Assembly (NCBI GenBank): GCA_041855735.1
Contig: JBHAEV010000035.1
Coordinates: 1 to 29,631 of the forward strand
DNA: 29,631 nucleotides
DNA from: CALALP01 sp041855735
Lineage (GTDB): Bacteria > Bacillota > Clostridia > Lachnospirales > Lachnospiraceae
Reading direction: 5' to 3'
Part shown: positions 1 through 8,285 of the stretch, piece by piece
Layout: every line of letters starts with the position of its first letter
Numbering within the stretch: the stretch's first letter is position 1
The notes under the pieces: model-generated
Seen by the model: only the letters and a program-made list of their open reading frames with translations
Told to the model about the DNA's origin: nothing
Databases searched by the model: none
Translations under genes and position numbers: made by a program

Positions 1-1016
<1,016 letters not shown>

Positions 1017-1164
1017 AAAGTCGGAATGGTGGAAATTGGATGAAGTGTGAAAACACAGTTTGATATGTGGTTTTGAAGGTATGGAACACAAAGCATATGT
1101 TCGGATAGATTTTACTTTACAAATATAGCATTTATTGCTATACTGGTGAAGTGATTTTTATTAT

Positions 1165-1237
1165 TCCTTGATAGCTCAGTCGGTAGAGCATGCGGCTGTT
1201 AACCGCAGTGTCGTAGGTTCGAGTCCTACTCAGGGAG
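1165..1237 (+). tRNA. tRNA-Asn (anticodon GTT)
   Basis: A 73-nt cloverleaf. The acceptor arms TCCTTGA (1165-1171) and TCAGGGA (1230-1236) pair with one G-U, and G1237 is the discriminator. The anticodon loop CTGTTAA, closed by TGCGG and CCGCA, gives anticodon GTT (Asn). The T arm contains GGTTCGAGTCC. CCA is not encoded and must be added after transcription. It lies 148 nt after the 23S end and is probably co-transcribed with the rRNA operon. Confidence 0.96.
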
Positions 1238-1273
1238 TTAAGATGGAACGGATTTGTTCCTCTTTTAAATATC

Positions 1274-1344
1274 GGCGACATAGCCAAGTGGTAAGGCGTG
1301 GGTCTGCAACACCCTGATCACCAGTTCAAATCTGGTTGTCGCCT
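1274..1344 (+). tRNA. tRNA-Cys (anticodon GCA)
   Basis: A 71-nt cloverleaf. The acceptor arms GGCGACA (1274-1280) and TGTCGCC (1337-1343) pair fully, with discriminator T1344. The anticodon loop CTGCAAC gives GCA (Cys). The T arm contains GTTCAAATC. CCA is not encoded. It is 36 nt downstream of tRNA-Asn and followed directly by a terminator, so the two tRNAs look like the distal end of the rRNA transcription unit. Confidence 0.96.
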
Positions 1345-1348
1345 CTTT

Positions 1349-1377
1349 AAAACCTATGAGATTTCATAGGTTTTTTT
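1349..1377 (+). terminator. Rho-independent terminator of the rRNA-tRNA unit
   Basis: A perfect hairpin with arms AACCTATGA and TCATAGGTT around the loop GATT, flanked by A's upstream and a run of seven or more T's downstream. It starts 4 nt after tRNA-Cys and marks the end of the 23S-tRNA transcript. Confidence 0.93.
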
Positions 1378-1661
1378 ATTTATGTTGCATTTCATGTTGC
1401 ATTTTCATTCAGCAAAACCGAAGTTTATTCATGGTTTTTCTTGCGCTTATTTTCGGGACGCCGTTGATCACACGATCAGCGGTATTATTTTGCTTCATCA
1501 TCATACAGAGAGCAGAGGAAAGGATAGAAATACTGTGTTTTTGTCTTTATTACATATGATAAAATTTATCTAACATAATGCTATTTTCAAACAAAATTAG
1601 TGAGATTATATTATTAGACAAATAAGTTTTTTAAATTTATCATAGAGGCTGGAGAGAGACA
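1378..1661. other. Intergenic region upstream of the glucanase gene
   Basis: An AT-rich stretch with no convincing gene. Two short overlapping reading frames on the plus strand have no ribosome-binding site and an unnatural composition. The 3' part probably carries the glucanase promoter: TATATT at 1607-1612 is a possible -10 box, but the matching -35 region near 1584-1589 (TTTTCA) is weak, so no promoter is claimed separately. The glucanase ribosome-binding site GGAGAG lies at 1651-1656. Confidence 0.5.
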
Positions 1662-4600
1662 ATGAAAAAAAGAAGAATCCTATCGATATTACTCAGTTGT
1701 GCCATGATTTTCACTCCTGCTAATGCCATGATTGCAAGGGCGGAGAACAGCAATATCAGGTTAAGTGATGAAAAGATGGTGGATGCCAATGTGTTGCTCG
1801 GATTAACCCCGAAATCCAACAGCAAAATACATTACAAGCATTTCACGGAGCCGAATTCCAATGTACACAGAGACGGTCTGGCGACCGATGCGGAAAAGAC
1901 GAACAGCAACAATGAGGAGTTCAACACGGAAATTTCGACAGGTACGGAAAACGGAAAGCCTGCGGAAAACAACGGATTTGATAGCTGGGATCCGGTATAT
2001 TTGCAATACGATTTCGGCAAGGAGCGGGAAGTCAATCAGATCAATATTTACAGAAATACATATGACAATGCCGTTTCCACATTTAAGGATGTAAAGGTGG
2101 AATTATCCTTGTCGGAGGATTTTTCGGACAGCAGGGTGGTTTTTGGTACGGAAGATGTAGTGGAAACCCGAGAAAACAAAGGGAAACCGCAAGTTATCCG
2201 CTTCGACCCGACAAAGGCAAGGTATATCCGAATATGGCAAAAGGGCCATTATATACAAAATACAAACAGTGAATGGAAAGGATACAGCAGCAAAGTTCGA
2301 TTTAATGAAATTGAAGTGATTGGAAAAATTCCAAAATCCGAAGTTCCGGATGCGCCGACAGAGGGAGAACTGAGAAATATTGCCAAAGGGAAACTGCCCT
2401 ATGTCTGGGGGCTTGCTCCAACCGACATCGAAAAAATTACGGACGGAGAGGCAAATGATCATTATGCAATCCACAATACTCCGGGGAAAAACTGGTTGCA
2501 GTTTGAATACAGAAATATTTACAATATAAAGAATATTAAATTGAAACTGGAAAGAGGAAGATATTCCGAAATAAAAGTAAGTGTTTCCAACAGTCCGGAA
2601 ACGGAGGGAAGTACCGTTTTCCATGAATGGGATTATGATCAAGGTGATGATTTTATCGTTGTGGATCTGCCGAACGGGATCAGAGGCAAGGATGTAAGAT
2701 TTACGGTTGAGAAAGACGAACAAAGTCCCGTTAAGTATTCCGAGATAGAAATTTGGGCAGTGGGGAACAATTTCGACGAAACCAAACCGGAATACAAGGC
2801 ACCGCAAAGCAAATACGACCGTCTGGTGTGGTTTGATGAATTCAATGATGATGTGATCGATGAATCCAAGTGGAATATCATTGAAGGTATGGCAAATCAT
2901 GGAGCCATATACAACAGGCAGGCGGTCAGCATTAAAAAAGACGGTGAAAACGGGTATTTGGCAATTAATTCCAGAAATTATGACACGACACAGCAATTGG
3001 TGGATGCGGTCGGGATCGACAGATACAAGGATGAGGTTTTGGGAAAACATGTAACATGGTCTTCGGGGAGATTGGAATCCAAAAACAAATACTCCTTCCA
3101 GTTCGGAAGAATGGCGGTACGAGCCAAGGTAAATGATTCAAAAGGGATCTGGCCTGCCATCTGGATGCTTTGTCAGGACGAAACGGGGCATGATGAGATC
3201 GATGTTTTGGAATATCTGGGAAAGGATCCCTGGGATGCGTGGACCACAAATCATTTCGGCGTTCTCGGAGTGAATAAAGGGAGCATCGATAATCGAAACA
3301 ATAAAAATTATGAGGCATGGTGTCAGGATTTTCATGTGTATGAGGTGGAGTGGGATCCGGAATTCATAAAATTTTACATCGACGGCTCATTAAAGCTGAC
3401 GGCCACCAGCGGCAAGGGCGGTGTGACGGATGCGATGCATACCAGAGCCATGTTTCCGATCCTGGAAACACAGGTCGGAGCAGGCTGGGTCGGTCCGGTG
3501 GATTATACGAAGCGGGAAACGAAGCAGAACAGCGATTTTCTGGTGGATTGGGTGAGAGTGTATCAAAAGGAGAACCAGGATGTGGTCCGGTTTGATGATC
3601 TGGAAACACTGGATTATACACCGGGTTCGGGATATGCCGTGACACCTTACGCACATTCCGAAGGATTGATGCAATACAGTACGGGATCGAAACAATACGA
3701 AGACAAGAACAGCTTTTATTACGGCGGACAGCCGAGGTATGAAAAAAGCAGGGTGGCCGCCGGCGAATCGGAAGGGGAACAGTATCTGGTTTATAAGATT
3801 CCGGGTGTGAAAGATGTACATTTGACGGCATATTATCAGACGGTGGAAGGTTTCAAAGAATATATACAATGGGCGGGATACCGGGGAACTTCCATTCGGG
3901 ACAGGCTTGTGAACAATGCCGATATCGACTTTGCCGTATACACTTCAAAGGATAACAGGGTATGGGAAAAGTTTGAAAATTTAAAAGCATTCAAGAATTT
4001 TACCGAAGCTTATCCGGATTATGGCAGGATTACATTTGATGCATACAATCTTCCGAAAGGCAGCAATTTTGTAAAAATTGTTTTCCCGAAATATCAGGAT
4101 GTAAGTTACCGGAAGAAAAACGGAGATCTCGAACCGGTAAAGTCCACCGATATTCAGCTTGCCAAGGTGACTTTTTTACAAAGCCGGACGAAAGAAGAAA
4201 TGAGTTATAGGATTCCGACGGTGAAGGCGAAGATAGCATCCGACGGATATGGAAGTGTTGAGATTCTGAATATGGACAGGAATAAGAATTATATCCTGAC
4301 AGATATGAATCATCGGATTGTGCAAATTGTTTACGGTTCGGATAAGAACAATGCCGGTTTTACAAAGCTGCTGCCGGGTGGGGAGTACAGAGTGTATGAG
4401 ATTGCAGGATTTCTCGCTCCGGAAGTCGGCAGGGATGCGGAAGATTCCACATGGATATCCGAGGATGAAAGGAGTGCGGCGAAAGCGGTGCAGATACCGG
4501 CTGTCGGCGAAAACTATGTTGTAAACCATGACATGAACAAAGAGTTTGCAAGCATTCAGATTCTTTCGACGGTATCCGGTGTGAAATATGCTCTGCTTGA

Positions 4601-6515
4601 TGCAAAAAACAACACGGTTGTACCGGATGAGAGAATCTGGCATACTTCGGAAAGCGGCAAAGTGAATTTTGAAAATCTGGAAAAAGACAGGGTTTATCTG
4701 GTAGTGGCGGCAGCTGTGGATGAGGAAGTGCAGCCGGTTGAAAAATTGTCCAATGCTGTTGAAATTTATGTGCCGGATTTGAACAAACGGATCGGGAATG
4801 AATATACTATGACCATGAACGGAAATGCAAAGATTCTACGACATACCAGAAACGGTAAAGAACTTGTTGTTGACAATTCGAAAAAAGCAGTGTTTATGGA
4901 GAATGACGAGATAGAAATCACAACCGCGAATGTCGACAATCATAATGCTTTTCAAAAATGGCAGATTGTGGCAGGGGATTTGGATATGAGAGACAAATCG
5001 CTTATGACACAGACCGTAGTGATGAAACAAGGAGATGTGATTTTAAATCCTCTGTATCATGGCGATGATTCCGTAAGTATAGACTATACGCCGAAAACCT
5101 CCGAGTTCGGAATGAATCTTTATGGAGAAGATTATAACAATTTGCTGGAAAATATCAGGTTGGAAAATCCGGATGAAAATGAGGGAAAGTATGTATTTGA
5201 ATTGAGAAAACGTTCCGTTTTAGCGACAGAGTCCAATGCGATTCGGGCAAAGAGCGATGAAGATGTCAGATTCGCGTGGAAACTCCATGTGAGTTCCGAA
5301 AGGATGAAATCCGGTAATCATGATGCTGTGGAGGCGTCGAATTTGAAACTCAGGGTGTATGCAAGTCTGAGTGAATTGGTTATGGGCAATACGGATTATG
5401 CCCTTTGGAAAGTGAGTGAGGATCCGGAGGGAATCTGCGAAGTTTCTGAAGTCGAGTTCGATATTCTTTCGGGAAACACACAGAATGTCGCATCCATTTC
5501 TTTTGATGCAAGTGTGGGCGGCTCCTACATCCTAAGCTATATGAAAGCTGCAAAAGTTATGATTGTAGACGAAAAGAGAGGATTTACAAAGAGTATTGTC
5601 CTTGCAAAGTCGACTCCGTTAAACGAAAACCCGGATTATATCGAATTAAATATGCACGAACTGTATACGGACAACTTTGGAAGAAGTTACCGATTTGCAG
5701 GATTTGCCGATAAGCCGGGAAGCGATGTTCTTTACTCGGATGATCTGACGGTGGAAAAGAACCGGCTTCTTTATGCAGTGTATGAAGAAGTGAAGCAGGA
5801 AGAACCGGAGAAGCCAAACGAGCCGAAGGCATCGGAAGAACCGGAGAAGCCAAACGAGCCGAAGGCATCGGAAGAACCGGAGAAGCCAAACGAGCCGAAG
5901 GCGTCGGAAGAACCGAATAAGCCGAAAGAACCGAAGAAGAACAAAACGGACAGATCCGAATCTCAAAGAGGTCATTTTGGAGGAGGGAAAACCGCAAAGG
6001 TGCGAAGTGCTTCGGCGGCGAAAAGCGGGGAAAATCAGACGGTGAAGGGGATTGCTTCATATCAGGTATTTTCCGCTGAAAATGAAGGGAATTGGATCAT
6101 TGATTCGCTTACCGGAAAATGGAAGTTTGTGTTAAAGAACGGAAAAACCCTGCAGGACAGTTGGGTTAATATACGGGAAAAAAGCGGTGCCATAGTAACA
6201 TATCATTTTGATGCAAATGGCAATATTGACACCGGTTGGATTCGCGACGATGGCGGGAACTGGTATTATCTATCGGATGATCCGCAAACGGTCGGAAGTC
6301 TGAAGACCGGATGGTTTAAAAGCAGCAAAGATGAAAAATGGTATTTGAGCGGTGCCGAGGATGGTGTTATGAAGACCGGATGGCAGAAGATTTCGGATAA
6401 ATGGTATTATATGGCGACAAAAGGAGATAAGAAATATTCCGAGGGAGCTATGTATGCCGGTGAAACGACGCCGGACGGATACAGGGTTGATTCAAACGGA
6501 GCGTGGATTCCGTAA
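1662..6515 (+). CDS. Secreted multimodular GH16 family beta-glucanase (laminarinase-type) with C-terminal wall/glucan-binding repeats
   Basis: A 1617-residue exported protein. Residues 1-27 are a signal peptide (MKKRR, hydrophobic core, A-R-A cleavage region). Residues about 50-222 and 238-368 are two beta-sandwich modules resembling F5/8 type C (discoidin, CBM32-like) domains. Residues about 385-637 are a GH16 catalytic domain: the start has WFDEFN, the core WPAIWML (497-503), and the active-site motif EIDVLE at 512-517, so E512 is the expected nucleophile and E517 the acid/base. The extra residue in this motif is the beta-bulge form usual in laminarinases (endo-beta-1,3- or 1,3-1,4-glucanases). 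A further sandwich-like region (about 643-850) and poorly recognisable beta-rich segments follow. Residues 1380-1430 are a Pro/Glu/Lys-rich repeat linker, and the last 130 residues carry GW...WYY choline/glucan-binding-type repeats. The start is supported by GGAGAG 6 nt upstream. Exact substrate is inferred, not shown. Confidence 0.93.
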   Translation: MKKRRILSILLSCAMIFTPANAMIARAENSNIRLSDEKMVDANVLLGLTPKSNSKIHYKHFTEPNSNVHRDGLATDAEKTNSNNEEFNTEISTGTENGKPAENNGFDSWDPVYLQYDFGKEREVNQINIYRNTYDNAVSTFKDVKVELSLSEDFSDSRVVFGTEDVVETRENKGKPQVIRFDPTKARYIRIWQKGHYIQNTNSEWKGYSSKVRFNEIEVIGKIPKSEVPDAPTEGELRNIAKGKLPYVWGLAPTDIEKITDGEANDHYAIHNTPGKNWLQFEYRNIYNIKNIKLKLERGRYSEIKVSVSNSPETEGSTVFHEWDYDQGDDFIVVDLPNGIRGKDVRFTVEKDEQSPVKYSEIEIWAVGNNFDETKPEYKAPQSKYDRLVWFDEFNDDVIDESKWNIIEGMANHGAIYNRQAVSIKKDGENGYLAINSRNYDTTQQLVDAVGIDRYKDEVLGKHVTWSSGRLESKNKYSFQFGRMAVRAKVNDSKGIWPAIWMLCQDETGHDEIDVLEYLGKDPWDAWTTNHFGVLGVNKGSIDNRNNKNYEAWCQDFHVYEVEWDPEFIKFYIDGSLKLTATSGKGGVTDAMHTRAMFPILETQVGAGWVGPVDYTKRETKQNSDFLVDWVRVYQKENQDVVRFDDLETLDYTPGSGYAVTPYAHSEGLMQYSTGSKQYEDKNSFYYGGQPRYEKSRVAAGESEGEQYLVYKIPGVKDVHLTAYYQTVEGFKEYIQWAGYRGTSIRDRLVNNADIDFAVYTSKDNRVWEKFENLKAFKNFTEAYPDYGRITFDAYNLPKGSNFVKIVFPKYQDVSYRKKNGDLEPVKSTDIQLAKVTFLQSRTKEEMSYRIPTVKAKIASDGYGSVEILNMDRNKNYILTDMNHRIVQIVYGSDKNNAGFTKLLPGGEYRVYEIAGFLAPEVGRDAEDSTWISEDERSAAKAVQIPAVGENYVVNHDMNKEFASIQILSTVSGVKYALLDAKNNTVVPDERIWHTSESGKVNFENLEKDRVYLVVAAAVDEEVQPVEKLSNAVEIYVPDLNKRIGNEYTMTMNGNAKILRHTRNGKELVVDNSKKAVFMENDEIEITTANVDNHNAFQKWQIVAGDLDMRDKSLMTQTVVMKQGDVILNPLYHGDDSVSIDYTPKTSEFGMNLYGEDYNNLLENIRLENPDENEGKYVFELRKRSVLATESNAIRAKSDEDVRFAWKLHVSSERMKSGNHDAVEASNLKLRVYASLSELVMGNTDYALWKVSEDPEGICEVSEVEFDILSGNTQNVASISFDASVGGSYILSYMKAAKVMIVDEKRGFTKSIVLAKSTPLNENPDYIELNMHELYTDNFGRSYRFAGFADKPGSDVLYSDDLTVEKNRLLYAVYEEVKQEEPEKPNEPKASEEPEKPNEPKASEEPEKPNEPKASEEPNKPKEPKKNKTDRSESQRGHFGGGKTAKVRSASAAKSGENQTVKGIASYQVFSAENEGNWIIDSLTGKWKFVLKNGKTLQDSWVNIREKSGAIVTYHFDANGNIDTGWIRDDGGNWYYLSDDPQTVGSLKTGWFKSSKDEKWYLSGAEDGVMKTGWQKISDKWYYMATKGDKKYSEGAMYAGETTPDGYRVDSNGAWIP
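5799..5939 (+). repeat. 36-bp tandem repeat encoding a Pro-rich linker
   Basis: Three near-identical 36-bp units (5799-5834, 5835-5870, 5871-5906) are followed by a degenerate fourth. Each encodes the 12-residue unit EEPEKPNEPKAS. The third unit differs by a single A-to-G change (GCATCG to GCGTCG). The repeat keeps the reading frame and sits between the glucanase body and the C-terminal binding repeats, as expected for a flexible wall-spanning linker that varies in length by slippage or recombination. Confidence 0.95.
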
Positions 6516-6525
6516 TACAATTTCC

Positions 6526-6556
6526 AAGGAAGTGCTGATTTCATCAGCACTTCCTT
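6526..6556. terminator. Hairpin downstream of the glucanase gene (likely terminator)
   Basis: A perfect 14-bp stem with arms AAGGAAGTGCTGAT (6526-6539) and ATCAGCACTTCCTT (6543-6556) and loop TTC lies 10 nt after the glucanase stop. There is no long T tract, only TTCCTT then A's, so it may act as a weak terminator or as an mRNA 3'-end-stabilising hairpin. Confidence 0.65.
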
Positions 6557-6605
6557 AAAATCCTCCGGAGGATCGCACGGAAACGAGGAGAATTTTTGTG
6601 CGAAA

Positions 6606-6645
6606 ATAAAAACGCCCTGCCGTGCATGCACGGACAAGGCTTTAA
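6606..6645 (-). terminator. Terminator of the minus-strand repeat protein at 6681-7061
   Basis: Read on the minus strand, GCCTTGTCCGTG pairs with CACGGCAGGGC around a CATG loop with one bulged base, and is followed by GTTTTTATTTT. It lies about 35 nt past the stop codon of the 6681-7061 gene and faces the glucanase hairpin, so the two convergent genes each have their own stop. Confidence 0.75.
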
Positions 6646-6680
6646 AAGGAAAAACGCAGGAACCCGAATCGTCGGTATCA

Positions 6681-7061
6681 CTATCTCTTCTCAGGATCAA
6701 CCCAAGCGCCGCGATCGTTCACATACCACTTGCCGTCAATGGTTGTATTTCGGAGCATCTTACCGGAACCATCCACATAGAACCAGCCATCCTTGCCGGA
6801 AATCCACTTGTTTGCGGCCATGTATCCGTCGGCTTCAAAGAAGTACCATTCTCCGCCATCCTTGTACCAAGTGTTGCTCGGATAGCTGCCGTTGTCATAC
6901 TGATACCACCATCGACCGTTTAAATCCTGAATCCACATGCCACGGTCGCCGCGATATTGCTGTTTGAAACTACTGGCGTATGCCGCTTGTCCGAAAGAAA
7001 GCGTTAAAAACAAAACGGCTGCACTTGCGGTTATAAATGTGAACAAGTTTCTCTTTGTCAT
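6681..7061 (-). CDS. Small secreted wall/glucan-binding repeat protein (paralogue 1)
   Basis: A 126-residue protein with a signal peptide at about residues 1-29 (MTKRN, hydrophobic stretch, AYA-S). The remainder is about four aromatic repeats of the CW_binding/choline-binding style: GRWWYQY, GGEWYFFE, DGWFYVD, DGKWYVND. No catalytic or anchoring domain is present. The start is supported by AAGGGGG just upstream on the minus strand. It is closely similar to the neighbouring 7264-7638 protein, including at DNA level over the C-terminal half, so the pair arose by duplication. The repeats resemble those ending the adjacent glucanase. Binding to wall polymers or extracellular glucan is inferred from the repeat family. 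Confidence 0.85.
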   Translation of the reverse strand: MTKRNLFTFITASAAVLFLTLSFGQAAYASSFKQQYRGDRGMWIQDLNGRWWYQYDNGSYPSNTWYKDGGEWYFFEADGYMAANKWISGKDGWFYVDGSGKMLRNTTIDGKWYVNDRGAWVDPEKR

Positions 7062-7104
7062 ATGAGCATCCCCCTTTGATTCTTGGATTAATATTTACAA
7101 AACC

Positions 7105-7132
7105 ATTATATAATAAATACAATAAAAAACAA
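7105..7132 (-). promoter_or_regulatory. Putative promoter of the 6681-7061 gene
   Basis: On the minus strand, TTGTTT (7132-7127) and TATAAT (7110-7105) are separated by 16 nt, 44 nt upstream of the start codon. The -10 box is a perfect match to the vegetative consensus and the region is AT-rich. Confidence 0.65.
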
Positions 7133-7263
7133 TTAAAAATTTCATAAAAAAGCGATGTATTGTATATTTATGTTTACATAATACTTACAAATATCGAAAG
7201 GGTAAAAAGGATACTGATTTTTGTTACCGACATTCTTGCGGAAAACACAATAAGACGGGGAAA

Positions 7264-7638
7264 TTATTTATTCGGATCAACCCAGGCGCCACGGTCATTC
7301 ACATACCATTTGCCGTCAATGGTTGTATTTCGAAGCATCTTACCGGAGCCGTCCACATAGAACCATCCGTCGGATCCGGACTGGATCCACCTCGCAGATG
7401 CCATCCATCCGTCGGATTCAAAATAATACCATTCACCGCCGTCTTTAATCCAGGTGTTTGCAGGATAGCCGCCGGTGCTGTATTGGTACCACCAACGTCC
7501 GTTGGATTCCTGGATCCACATTCCTCTGTCGCCGCGTTCCTGCTTGATAAATGCAAAAACGGTGGAACTGAGCGATAAGCTGAGAAGAAGAGCGCATGCA
7601 CTCATTCGAACTACATTCCGTAATACTCTTTTTTTCAT
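7264..7638 (-). CDS. Small secreted wall/glucan-binding repeat protein (paralogue 2)
   Basis: A 124-residue protein starting MKKRVLRNVV, with a signal peptide to about residue 29 (hydrophobic core, VFA-F) and then the same four aromatic repeats as its neighbour: GRWWYQY, GGEWYYFE, DGWFYVD, DGKWYVND, ending DRGAWVDP. An in-frame ATG lies 18 nt further upstream, but the sequence AAGGAG falls between the two, 8 nt before the inner ATG, so the inner start at 7638 is chosen. It has no enzyme domain. Its role as a surface or extracellular polysaccharide-binding protein is inferred from the repeats and from the glucanase next door. Confidence 0.85.
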   Translation of the reverse strand: MKKRVLRNVVRMSACALLLSLSLSSTVFAFIKQERGDRGMWIQESNGRWWYQYSTGGYPANTWIKDGGEWYYFESDGWMASARWIQSGSDGWFYVDGSGKMLRNTTIDGKWYVNDRGAWVDPNK

Positions 7639-7695
7639 ATTAAATTCTCCTTCCATTTTGTATTTCTGAAATATTCAATGCCGAACTGCAAATAT

Positions 7696-7701
7696 ATTAT
7701 A
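7696..7701 (-). promoter_or_regulatory. Putative -10 box for the 7264-7638 gene
   Basis: TATAAT on the minus strand, 58 nt upstream of the start. The -35 region is poor (T-rich, no clear TTGACA), so this is a weak call. Confidence 0.4.
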
Positions 7702-7848
7702 ACTGCATTTTGTTTGAAAAAGGCGATATTTTCAAAAAAATAATGAAATCGCACACAATTGTAAAAAACCTTACATTTAATGAAGCTTTTACTTACAAAA
7801 CAAAGGAGCAAACTTTTTAAAAATGGAATGGTGTTCTCTTTTTATTTG

Positions 7849-7857
7849 TGGTATACT
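7849..7857 (+). promoter_or_regulatory. Extended -10 promoter of the NHLP-like gene
   Basis: TGGTATACT (TG-n-TATACT) lies about 35 nt upstream of the ATG at 7892. No good -35 is visible, which is consistent with an extended -10 promoter. Confidence 0.6.
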
Positions 7858-7891
7858 ATATCAAAATTTATGAGAGTTTACGGGAGGTATA

Positions 7892-8155
7892 ATGGACGAA
7901 TTATTAAAGGGTAAAGTGACGGAGCTGATAAAGAAAGTACAGGCCGAGCCTGCACTGCTGCAGAAGATTTTAGCAAATCCGGCAACCGCTTTAAAGGAGA
8001 TGTTGGGCGTGGATTTGCCGGAAGCACAGGTAAAGTCGGTTACCAATGCATTGCAATCCGGAAGTTTAAAGATTGAGGGTGTGGATTTATCGGATGGTGT
8101 TGATATGAAGGATGTTCAGGGGCTTGCAGGGAAGTTCGGAGATCTTTTGAAATAA
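7892..8155 (+). CDS. Small acidic protein with an NHLP-leader-like segment, function unknown
   Basis: An 87-residue soluble protein without signal peptide or membrane segment. The ATG has a strong site GGGAGG at 7882-7887. Residues 1-28 are helical. Residues 29-43 (NPATALKEMLGVDLP) match the characteristic LxxNPxxALKExxGxxLP pattern of nitrile-hydratase-like leader peptides (NHLP/TIGR03793-type), which precede modified peptides. Residues 57-87 are Gly/Asp-rich and end in KFGDLLK, without Cys/Ser/Thr-rich core peptide or an obvious GG cleavage site. No modification enzyme or peptidase-transporter is in the neighbourhood. It may instead be a stand-alone Lachnospiraceae small protein of unknown role. 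It forms a monocistronic unit with its own promoter and terminator. Confidence 0.8.
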   Translation: MDELLKGKVTELIKKVQAEPALLQKILANPATALKEMLGVDLPEAQVKSVTNALQSGSLKIEGVDLSDGVDMKDVQGLAGKFGDLLK

Positions 8156-8186
8156 TCGGAAAGTGAATATTCGCGGAAATGTATGA

Positions 8187-8217
8187 AAAGAATCACTCTA
8201 AAGTGGTTCTTTTTTTG
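8187..8217 (+). terminator. Rho-independent terminator after the NHLP-like gene
   Basis: The arms AGAATCACT and AGTGGTTCT around loop CTAA form a 9-bp stem with one G-U, with A's upstream and seven T's downstream. It begins about 30 nt after the stop codon at 8155. Confidence 0.92.
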
Positions 8218-8285
8218 GAATTGTTTTTTTCGGTGCAATTTTATTAGAAAAAATGCCGTGATACCAAAGCAAAAAGGGAGGCAGT

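Noticed and set aside
1356..1573. Two overlapping short plus-strand frames after tRNA-Cys
   Set aside because: One starts within the terminator; neither has a ribosome-binding site or protein-like composition.
5799..5939. 36-bp repeats as a CRISPR array
   Set aside because: The units are directly adjacent with no spacers and keep the coding frame; they encode a linker.
6681..7638. The two small repeat proteins as broken pieces of a larger gene
   Set aside because: Each has its own signal peptide, ribosome-binding site, stop codon and promoter-like sequence, so they are complete short genes.
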